Shown here in pieces: positions 34,761 to 43,000 of a stretch of DNA of 64,000 nucleotides (position 1 is the first letter of the stretch; every line of letters begins with the position of its first letter). The stretch is from the NCBI GenBank assembly GCA_021613535.1, contig CP075492.1, positions 868,001-932,000 on the forward strand. The letters run 5' to 3'. Below the pieces are notes generated by a model. That model saw only the letters and a program-made list of their open reading frames with translations. It made no database searches and had not been told where the DNA came from. The translations under genes were made by a program, and so were the position numbers. This stretch comes from Adineta vaga (lineage: Eukaryota > Rotifera).

Positions 34761-35330
34761 ACTTGGGCTGTTCCCTTGCAACACCCACACCCTCACTTTG
34801 CTCGTCGCCTCACAGCACTAACTCCCGCAGCCTCACTTTGCTTGTTCCCTTGCAACACCCACCACCGCACCCACACTTTGCTCGTCGCCTTACAGCACTT
34901 ATCCCCGCACCCTCACTTTGCTTGTTCGCGTGCAACATCCACCCCCACACCCTCACTTTGCTCGTCGGGTTACAACACCTACCTCCGCACCCACACTTTG
35001 CTCGTCGCCTCACAGCACTTACCCCCGCACCCTCACTTTGCTTGTTCGCGTGCAACACCCACCCCCACACCCTCACTTTGCTCGTCGGGTTACAACACCT
35101 ACCTCCGCACCCACACTTTGCTCGTCGCCTTACAGCACTTACCCCCGCACCCTCACTTTGCTTGTTCCCGTGCAACACCCACTCTCACACCCTCACTTTG
35201 CTCGTCGGGTTACAACACCCACCTCCGCACCCACACTTTGCTCGTCGCCTCACAGCACTTACCCCCGCACCCTCACTTTGCTTGTTCCCGTGCAACACCC
35301 ACACCCACACCCACACCCACACCCTCAGTT
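34761..35330 (+). repeat. 40-bp C-rich minisatellite with 120-bp higher-order unit
   Basis: ACTTTG recurs with its last base at 34800 and every 40 bp to 35280. Three subtypes rotate: CTTGTTC.CGTGCAACA, CTCGTCGGGTTACAACA and CTCGTCGCCTCACAGCA, making a 120-bp unit. The end is a pure run of ACACCC (35298-35325), complementary to the telomere-like GGGTGT word. Because 120 is a multiple of three, ORFs appear in several frames on both strands; none is a gene. Confidence 0.92.
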
Positions 35331-35360
35331 TTCAAAGTTCAAAAGTTCAGTAGTTTAAAA

Positions 35361-35570
35361 CTCGAGTACTCGAATTATAAACTTATAAATTTAGAAGTTG
35401 AATAGTTTAAAACTCGAGTACTCGAACTATAAACTTATAAATTTAGAAGTTGAATAGTTTAAAACTCGAGTACTCGAATTATAAACTTATAAATTTAGAA
35501 GTTGAATAGTTTAAAACTCGAGTACTCGAACTATAAACTTATAAATTTAGAAGTTGAATAGTTGAAACGT
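35361..35570 (-). repeat. 52-bp minisatellite, right arm (4 copies, inverted)
   Basis: Same unit as the left arm in reverse orientation, period 52 bp, alternating GAATTATAAAC and GAACTATAAAC variants. Confidence 0.92.
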
Positions 35571-35649
35571 CTTTTCGACTAATACATGTATGTAAAGACC
35601 ATCATCTTCCGTTTGACATTTCATTGTTGATAGATACATGTGATATTAA

Positions 35650-35830
35650 CCAAGAAAAAATCGAAGTACGGATATTTCACTGTTATCTCTTCTCAAAGCA
35701 AATGAAAGATAACCATCAGTACTAACATCAGGACAAGCATCAGCATATGTTGAATCATTATTGATATCATTTACCATTGTATTATTTTTTTTCAGACATT
35801 CCTCAAAACGAATAATGATGAGAGAAAAAA
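35650..35830 (-). pseudogene. Coding fragment, same strand as the P-loop piece
   Basis: The minus strand reads RFEECLKKNNTMVNDINND, then ADACPDVSTDGYLSFALRR and ISVLRFFLG, ending in a stop near 35650. Protein-like and acidic. Its orientation and position suggest it once belonged with the fragment at 33839-34115. No family named. Confidence 0.35.
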
Positions 35831-36795
35831 TGCATGAATTTTTATACTGTCAGCTCTAAACGTGTTCCTTATTCATATTTTGTTGGGGGAACAAACAGAA
35901 AAATCCCATATATCATATGTTATGTAATGAATCATGCTTCATCTTTCGATAAAAAAAAGAATAAGTCATATAGTACTAAACCTTCACATATATACTTGTT
36001 ACAATTTGATGATCATATTTTTCTAGCAATCATTTCATGCTTTACTAACCAAAAGATAGTATTAATAGCAATAGGAAGATTAATAACAATTGACGAATAC
36101 ATTTGTTTTTTTTTTATTGATTTTATAATTGAATGATATAAGTTTTCATCAGTAAAGGTAATGAAAATCATTAAAAGAAATGACAAGCTAAGACAACGAC
36201 CGAATATTTCGGTTCTCTATAATTCCAACATGTATAAATTTACTTTGTTTTGTCGTCGTAGGCTTGTTGGTAACACGACAATACATTTAACAGTTGTATT
36301 GTCATTTTTTTCTTTACTTCAGAAACAAATGCATAATAATTAATTATAAAGAATCGAATATTTTATAACAAACTATTTGTAGATTTATTTTTTTCATATT
36401 AATATTAACAATATTCAAACGAAAAGGAAGAAGAATCTTTTCTTTGCATAATATTAAATAGCAAGTTGAAGATATCGCTAGAAGTGAAATAATTGATAAG
36501 GAAAACATTATTGCATATATGTATGTATCATATTGATAGAGGCTAATATTGAGAAATCAATGTAAAGGTAAATTTTTGTTCTAAACGGAGGAAGTGACGA
36601 AGATTCGTTTTGCATGAAATAGCACGTGTTTGTTATAACCTTTATTTTTGTTGGAAAATGTAAAAATGAAATATCATTTTGGTTTAATTTTACTCACATA
36701 AATCAAAAAATTTAAAATAAAAAAAACAATTTTTTTATTTCATTGTTCACTTAATCTAATTAATCGAATAAGAAGATTCGAACAAAAAGAAAATG
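35831..36795. other. AT-rich, no gene
   Basis: ORFs at 35834-36136 and 36161-36343 look like chance ORFs in AT-rich DNA. Nothing else seen. Confidence 0.4.
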
Positions 36796-36868
36796 AGGGA
36801 ATACCTGGAGTTGAACCGAGGGACCTCTCGATTTGCGGTCGAGTGCTCTACCACTGAGCTATATTCCC
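36796..36868 (-). tRNA. tRNA-Cys (GCA)
   Basis: The minus strand folds as a cloverleaf. The acceptor stem GGGAATA/TATTCCC is fully paired. D-arm A box: TAGCTCAGTGGTAGAGC. Anticodon stem CTCGA/TCGAG with loop CCGCAAA gives anticodon GCA. T-loop TTCAACT. The discriminator is U, as expected for tRNA-Cys. One oddity: the T-stem CCTCG/CCAGG has a C-C mismatch at the fourth pair. No intron. Flanks are T-rich on the 3' side, where a Pol III stop would lie. Probably functional, though the mismatch leaves some doubt. Confidence 0.9.
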
Positions 36869-36994
36869 ATTATCAATGTTTATTCTATTCATTTATTTAT
36901 TTATTTATTATTGCGAGAAATAAAATGAAAAACTGAATGGAATAATATTATTATCATCAATAATTATTGAAATTTATCAGATTATTTTATTTTT

Positions 36995-37109
36995 CTCAAT
37001 AGCTGTTAATCCATGGCGAAGATGACGGTTTGATATGTCGAAAGCTCTAGCTTTTCATTCTTTTAAAATATAAAAACTGGTAATTCGCCATGAATTAACA
37101 ACTATTGAG
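36995..37109. repeat. Inverted repeat, 115 bp
   Basis: CTCAATAGCTGTTAATCCAT at 36995 pairs with the arm ending TTAACAACTATTGAG at 37109, about 24 of 26 matching. An inner pair (GATATGTC / GACATATC) is also present. Could be a miniature transposon. Confidence 0.7.
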
Positions 37110-38254
37110 TTAATTTCAAGACATATCATCAAATTGGATTGAATTATTTTCTTTTTAGTTGTTTTTTTAATACTATAATAGATTCTTCTGATACCGTCCA
37201 AAACAATCAGAAAATTACATGCTAAATTCCACTGAATGATCTTATTCTGATGGCTAGATCCACAATATGTGTTAGTTGATATCCAATTATAAATATGTAC
37301 GGTAATTATAACTAGTAACGCAGCACAATTGCCGCTGACCCTCTACTGGAAGGAAGTGATATTGTACAACTCATGGTGTACATGTATGGGCTGTAGAAAT
37401 TCGTTGCTTTGTTTGTTTGTATGAAAACAATGCCGTTGTTAAAAATAGTTTTTGATGACTATATGAAGATCATATCAAGAAACTAATATTAATTATTGCT
37501 TAAAAGAATAATAAATTTACTTTCAAAGTTAGCGCTGGTAACAACTGTTTTGCTTATTACAGTTGATTTAAACATGCAGGCAGTTTATTCTGAAGTGAAA
37601 AAAAACACACATACACTCTCAACATGGCATAGAACATATAAGAGATGAAAAGGTGTATGAAGAATATGAGTGAATATCTGAGGGTACGCCTGAAAATCAT
37701 TCAATGGTATATGTTTCGTTAAAAAACATATGCCGCTTTCTATTACTGATGATGAATAAAATACTTATTCTTCGAAACCGGATTAAAGAACGTTCTTTCA
37801 TGGCTCCTGAATGATGAGAACACTAAGCGCTAGCCATGCCACAATATCAATACTTATGAGTGAGTTATCAAAAACGAAATATATTGATATTTAATAAGAT
37901 TGACGATATTGAAGAGCATCGGTATTAAATCGTATTCGCTATCTTAAAGATGATCATTCAATATGAAGAAGCAATACCAAGTATTATTTTTGCGTTATGC
38001 CTGTCAAAACCTACTGCACTACCTGAGAGATTTCTCCTAAAGACAAAGCTTTTAATGTAGTGCACTTTAATATCTACATTAACTTTTCGATTTGACACCG
38101 ACTCTGTTTATTAGGCGATTATAGACTAATCGTTTCGATTTTATTGTCTGAAAAAATGTTTTTGTATTTACGCGGCGAAGCTAGTACGTCGTGTCTTGTT
38201 CATAGAAAAATATAAAAAAATCTTGAATAAAATATAAAAGTGAACTGTATTTCT
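37110..38254. other. Intergenic, nothing seen
   Basis: AT-rich unique sequence; no coding signal or structured repeat supported. Confidence 0.4.
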
Positions 38255-39211
38255 CTATTTCAAACCAAATTGATTTTTGAACAAGACATTTCCACCCAAA
38301 AATGTAAAGCTCGCAGTACCGGAGCCAGTGCCAGATTCTGATATCGTGTTTACCGCATTGCCTACTAGATTGGTGACTTGTGTTCGCGTCCAGCCTGGTT
38401 GGATGGTGAAGTATTGTTGGTATGTAATAGTATAAATTCCTGTATCGAGACCAGACTGTGATCTGCTGGAGAGCACACCACCCTCGAAGTAAAAGGTGAC
38501 AGTGGACGATTGTGAACCTGAATACCGTACAGTGGTATAGTAGAATCCAGAGCCTGGTATACCCGACTGTGAAACAATATATCATGGACCACCCAAGAGC
38601 TGAGTTACTTTTTGTTGTGTTCAACCAATCTGAATTGTCTGATACTGTTGAAAAGTAATGATGCTGGTCAGCGCAGATGCCAAGCCGTTTGCCGTTTTCA
38701 AATTAAGCTGTCCACCGATAAATGTAAAGCTTGCAGTGCTGGAGCCAGTGCCCGAACCTTTGTATTGAACGTTAAGATTCGCTGAACTAGCCGTGCCAGA
38801 TTCCGATGTCGCAATTCCTGAACTACCTGTCAGATTGGTAACTTGTGCTCGCGTCCAGCCGATTTGAATTGTTGCAAATTGCTGGTACGTGATGATATAT
38901 ACTCCCGTATCCAGACCGGACTGATATCTACTGAAGAGCTTACCACTAGTGAAAGTGAAGCTGGCGATGGCACTGGACGACTGCGATCCCAGATACTGAA
39001 TAGTGATTGAGTAGGATGTAGAACCTAGTATACCCCACTGTGAAGTAGTAGTTCCCGGTCCGTTCAAGAGCTGAGTGACTTGTTGCTGTGTCCATCCGAG
39101 CTGAATTGTCTGGTATTGCTGCAAGGTGACGGTGTAGGTAGTAGCAGCGTCCAGATGAAGTGTGATGATCGAAAGAATTACCAAGAGAAAACTAGTCGTC
39201 GTGGAAAACAT
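38255..39211 (-). pseudogene. Secreted protein with four BLIP/SmpA-like domains, two stops
   Basis: The start at 39211 opens a clear signal peptide (MFSTTTSFLLVILSIITLHL, cut near DAA). Four tandem domains of about 75 aa follow. Each has YT.T.QQYQTIQ.GWT..QVT.L at its front, a SESG turn, an aromatic strand, and GG.L.SR.QSGLD at its end. This is the fold style of the beta-lactamase-inhibitor-protein (BLIP)/SmpA-OmlA group (DUF3862 region), otherwise bacterial. Domain 3 has two in-frame stops (TIQIG*TQQ and GGP*YIV); at both, sister domains read Trp (TGG) and Gly. The frame is open to the final stop at 38255. GC content is above the flanks. Likely transferred from bacteria, later duplicated and now dying. 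Confidence 0.7.
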
Positions 39212-39380
39212 TTTTTGTAACGAATTGATGACAAGAATACGTCAAACTTGCTTTACCGTTCTGATCAGTACTATGGTGAAAGATGTGCTCATGCCGAATA
39301 TGAGAAATGCATATGGTTTAAATACCACTTATCACTTTGGTTGATCATTACATATCCTTTCAGGCATGACATAATGATTT

Positions 39381-39437
39381 AGGGTGAGGGTGAAAAGAAG
39401 AGTATATTACCCATCCTCGCCCACACTCCACCCTCAA
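39381..39437. repeat. Telomere-like G/C-arm hairpin 5
   Basis: AGGGTGAGGGTG (39381-39392) versus CGCCCACACTCCACCCTC (39418-39435). The stem is imperfect. It lies 170 bp upstream of the BLIP-like gene start. Confidence 0.65.
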
Positions 39438-39536
39438 GTCCATGACAATATATAATGGGAAACATAATTTTGTAGCAAGTTCATTTCATTTAAAAGGAAA
39501 GTAATTTGTAGCAAAATGAATATTAATATAATTTGT

Positions 39537-39715
39537 CACTATACATGTATAAGAATTTGTCATAGTGCTTTAGCATTATAGCGGTATACAAGTATAGGAT
39601 TCCGTTAACTAATTAAATAGACATATCTTACTCACTTCATTGACAAAGTTATATACCTCTATACTGTTATGACATATTCTTATACTTCTATAGCACTATG
39701 AGAATTTCTCATACT
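39537..39715. repeat. Inverted repeat / MITE-like
   Basis: The left part (GTATAAGAATTTGTCATAGT) reappears inverted on the right (CTATGAGAATTTCTCATAC), and a second copy of the word lies between them. Diverged; probably an old miniature element. Confidence 0.5.
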
Positions 39716-40542
39716 ATATATATGTGTGTGTATCTACACCGTTTGTCATTTACTTTGTTATTTTCTTGACATTTGACTATTTGGTCGTATTTGCCAAAGA
39801 AATTTATTGTGATATATGAAATTTTCAAGAACATATAAACAATTCTGAATTTGCCGCAAAATCAAATACCCAATTGACTCCCTGTACATACGGAAGTTTC
39901 ATGGATAGTTTGGTGACGCTATAGCTATTATAGGGACTGAATGCATAACGAACAGACAGACAAATAAACAAACTTTCTTCTTTATATAGATAGATAACTG
40001 ACACGTTTTTACTTGTTTTTGTTTTTTCAACAAACACAAGTGTTGTCAGAATACAATTGCAATGAAGAATATCAGTCACAAACAAAAAGTATTTTGTGTT
40101 TGTTCTATTGACAATTTCAATGAATCTACCCACAATTTATTAACGTAATAAATCTTATCAGAAACAATAAAATATTTATGATAATTTTGTAATAATGGGA
40201 AGAAAAATTCTGAGTTAAAATGTTAAACCATGATTACCTGATCGTATTGTGAAGTTTTGAAACTAAAGAAATTCAAGAAAGCATGTTGTTAATAGTTATG
40301 AGATAACGATTTAAGGAAATACTTCTTTAATACGTTATATTCTATCATAACATTATTTTAAAGAAATAAATACATTCGTATTTACAAGACCTTCCAATAG
40401 ATTTTTTCCTTGTAATCTCATTAGCAAAATCACAATATCAAAACTACCAAAGCCAAAACTTCAAAACTTTGAGTTTTGGATATGGTACATGCCTATTCTA
40501 GACACTTGTCATTTTCTTCTTATTTTTTTCCAATGAAAAAAG
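39716..40542. other. AT-rich, no gene
   Basis: The ORF at 39825-40133 (minus) is not protein-like. Nothing else seen. Confidence 0.4.
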
Positions 40543-40858
40543 TCAGACTATTCAGATTATAATAGAATTTTCATGCAAAAAAATCAAGATTAAAATTTCA
40601 CAGAAAAAACGATAATTTGATTTTTAATCCAACATAATCTCCTGAAATTAGTATATTCTTCGTTAAAATCATTTATTATCGATTTACAAATCATATATAT
40701 ATATGTTTGATTTTATATGATTTTAATTTAGAATATATATTGATTTCAAGAAATTATTTTTCATTAAAATTAAATTATCGTTTTATTTTTGGAAGTTTTA
40801 ATCAATTAAAATCTTGATTTTGTTGCACAAAAACTCAGTCATAATCTGGCATAATCTG
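40543..40858. repeat. MITE-like inverted repeat, ~315 bp
   Basis: CAGATTATAATAGAATTTT (40553) faces an inverted copy ending at 40848-40858 (GTCATAATCTG and GCATAATCTG). Shared inner words are AAATCAAGATT and AAACGATAA. Arms about 70 bp with gaps. Confidence 0.65.
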
Positions 40859-41273
40859 AAAATTTGTTTACTGTGATTCACGTGTCAAAATCATCGATCG
40901 TTTTGTATTAAAAACTAGTCTATATATACACGATCTATAATGAAAAGATTTCATTTAGTTATCTTTGAAAAAAATAGTTTTTTTCTATTTTTGATAATAG
41001 TCCCATTTCCTTCAACAGCATTTAGTTAGAAATATTCAAGTACTAATGGAATAATATTACACTATATGTCATAATGTAATCAACAACTTATTGAAAATTA
41101 ATAGAATAGAGTGAAAAGATGTTTTGGATGAGTTGTGTTTTTTTGTCATTTAATTAAGAAAAATACTTTTTCTTTGTGAACATATACTTATATATATATA
41201 TATAGTTGTTATTTATGAATAAAAGAACATTTCTTCGAAGAAACAGAAACATCATCTCATCTGATTCGATACA
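40859..41273. other. 5' flank of GPCR
   Basis: AT-rich. The (TA) run near 41190 could supply the TATA function; nothing else supported. Confidence 0.35.
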
Positions 41274-42221
41274 ATGAGCAATTTAACTAATGAAATCACG
41301 TCTCTCAATTTAATAGCTCGAAATATTTTAGTTTTTGGTGGAACATCACTCTTCATCCTTGGTATTATTGGTAATTCTATCAATATTGTGGTATTTTCTT
41401 CATTTTCACAATTCAATAAAGGATCAACACCAATCTTTCTACTATTTTCATTTCTTGGAAGTCAAACAACACTTCTCACTGGTTTATTACCTCAATTAAT
41501 CTATACATTGAGTGGAACTAATCCACTTGTTATTGATCTTATTATTTGTAAATTACGATGGTTTATTGGCCCTAGTAGTGCAACTATTGCATTACATTGT
41601 TTCATTTTAGCAGCTATTAATCAATATTTATTAACCTCTCGTCACATTCGATGTCATCATTGGATCACTCGAAGACGAGCTTTTATAATGTGTTTATTTG
41701 TTATCATTTATTCTCTTGGATTATTTAGCTCGAATTGTGTTTATTACACACATACACAAAATTCCATTAATATGACACAATGTGATATACCAAATATAAT
41801 AGCTGCAACATATAATATATATAATGGTTTAGTTACCTATAGTCTACTTTCCATCTTTGTTTTATCGATATTTTCATTTCTTACATGGCAAAATATTCGA
41901 AATAAAATAGTTCGACGTTCACAGATCGAAAAGGCACTAACACGTTTATTACTTGCACAAATAATAGTAGTCCTATTAACATCGCTTGGTTTTGTTATAC
42001 AACGAATGTATACACTTTATACAAGAGATCTGCCGAAGAATGCACTTCAAATTGCTCAAGAAAATATTGCTTCAAGTGTATTTGCAATAATTGGTTATAT
42101 TATTCATACATTTTCATTTCCAACATATTTTTTAAATTCAAAAATGTTTCGTAACAATATTTTATCTTCAATATTAAAAAGAAACCATCGAATTGAACCT
42201 ACTATTCCGCCAAACACATAA
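41274..42221 (+). CDS. Rhodopsin-like GPCR (orphan)
   Basis: Intact single-exon ORF, 315 aa. TM1 is FGGTSLFILGIIGNSINIVVF with the GN signature. Cys before TM3 (IICKLRW) and Cys in ECL2 (MTQCDIP) can pair. The DRY position is replaced by NQY (AAINQYLLTSRH). TM5, TM6 (LLLAQIIVVLLTSLGFVIQ) and TM7 (GYIIHTFSFPTYFLNSKMFR) follow. The C-terminus ends RIEPTIPPNT, like the RIEPTATN end of the receptor at 25.5 kb, so the two are members of one bdelloid-type expansion. Loss of the acidic DRY residue may change G-protein coupling. Ligand unknown. Confidence 0.82.
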   Translation: MSNLTNEITSLNLIARNILVFGGTSLFILGIIGNSINIVVFSSFSQFNKGSTPIFLLFSFLGSQTTLLTGLLPQLIYTLSGTNPLVIDLIICKLRWFIGPSSATIALHCFILAAINQYLLTSRHIRCHHWITRRRAFIMCLFVIIYSLGLFSSNCVYYTHTQNSINMTQCDIPNIIAATYNIYNGLVTYSLLSIFVLSIFSFLTWQNIRNKIVRRSQIEKALTRLLLAQIIVVLLTSLGFVIQRMYTLYTRDLPKNALQIAQENIASSVFAIIGYIIHTFSFPTYFLNSKMFRNNILSSILKRNHRIEPTIPPNT

Positions 42222-42342
42222 CTAAAAAAAACAGACTCTTTATCAATTATAGTTTTCATTGTTGTTCGTAGATAATTGTAACATAACACTTCGAAATAAC
42301 ATGCAGATTATTTGAAAAATTTTACTTAAGTATTAAAAAAAT

Positions 42343-42397
42343 CTTGAGGGTGTGTGTGTGAGGGTGTATCATCTTCATTGACACTCACACCCTCAAG
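42343..42397. repeat. Telomere-like G/C-arm hairpin 6
   Basis: CTTGAGGGTGTGTGTGT (42343-42359) pairs with ACACTCACACCCTCAAG (42381-42397), 16 of 17. It sits between two convergent genes: 121 nt beyond the GPCR stop and 36 nt beyond the stop of the minus-strand TPR-like ORF. Confidence 0.9.
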
Positions 42398-42433
42398 AGT
42401 ATATATCGATCATGTTCTTTAATAGTTTATTTT

Positions 42434-42790
42434 CTATTGACATTCCATTGGAATTTCCATGCTGGAAATTCTATCAGCCTCATTGAAGTAGAAAAGTGCT
42501 TTCGCTTTTTGATTTTGTTTATAATAGGTCCATCCTATGAATACATCCATCAAATGATTTGTATATCCAACTTTAGTCAATTGAAGAAGACTCTCCATTG
42601 CAATATGATAAGCTCCATCAGCGATAGAATGTTCAGCTAGTAAATAATAGTGCTTGATCAGATCGAATCCTGAAAAAATAGTTTTGCAATTTTGTCCAAA
42701 AGTTGACCTTATATCTTGACTTTTTTCCTCATCAGATAATTTTTCATAATAATCTAAGGTTTCTAATAGCTTATAAGCCACAAACTCAAT
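42434..42790 (-). pseudogene. TPR-like C-terminal fragment
   Basis: The minus strand reads VAYKLLETLDYYEKLSDEEK, then YYLLAEHSIADGAYHIAMESL and VFIGWTYYKQNQKAKALFY, ending at a stop at 42434. Alternating helical pairs with A/Y/G spacing look like TPR-type repeats. The front is cut off by hairpin 7 (42792-42866), and no start codon or upstream exon can be seen. Probably a truncated gene end held between two hairpins. Confidence 0.45.
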
Positions 42791-42791
42791 T

Positions 42792-42866
42792 GATGGGTGT
42801 GGGTGTGGATGAGGATGGGTAATATTCTTCTTTTTACCCTCACCCTCACCCACCCATACCCTACAC
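42792..42866. repeat. Telomere-like G/C-arm hairpin 7
   Basis: GATGGGTGTGGGTGTGGATG (42792 on) versus a C-rich arm CCCTCACCCTCACCCACCC (42838-42856) and CATACCCTACACC. It forms the 5' edge of the TPR-like fragment. Confidence 0.8.
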
Positions 42867-42884
42867 CAGATGAGATATATACAG

Positions 42885-42920
42885 TGGTGTGAAAAATTAT
42901 AGAATCACTTCACTTTTTAT
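42885..42920. repeat. Tc1-like terminal repeat (isolated)
   Basis: TATA then CAGTGGTGTGAAAAATTATA, which has the CAGTG...AAAA...TATAGA look of Tc1-like termini after a TA site. No partner end was found. Confidence 0.35.
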
Positions 42921-43000
42921 CTTTTTTTTATATCGAGTCGACTTTGGTTTGGATTGTAAACTATATATATATATATATATATATCGGCCTTTCCAAATAT

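Larger units (their letters stand above)
34150..35570. mobile_element. Foldback element built from two minisatellites
   Basis: Left arm: a 52-bp repeat, ten copies of CGAGTACTCGAG at 34202 and then every 52 bp (34254 ... 34670). Right arm: the same 52-bp unit inverted, four copies at 35361, 35413, 35465 and 35517. The core between them is a C-rich 40-bp minisatellite (34761-35330). The inverted tandem-repeat arms and unrelated tandem core recall FB-type foldback transposons. No transposase. It separates two fragments of what may be one minus-strand gene. Confidence 0.75.

Noticed and set aside
34730-35330. CRISPR-like array
   Set aside because: Units are continuous tandem repeats with no unique spacers, in a eukaryotic context.
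34730-35405. Several 120-210 codon ORFs rich in His, Pro, Leu
   Set aside because: They come from a 40-bp minisatellite with a 120-bp period that keeps frames open on both strands; copies differ in ways that do not favour any frame.
42792-42866. Hairpin 7 as a GT-AG intron of the TPR-like gene
   Set aside because: GT and AG can be found, but no coding exon is visible upstream; the next sequence is a Tc1-like terminal repeat and AT-rich DNA.
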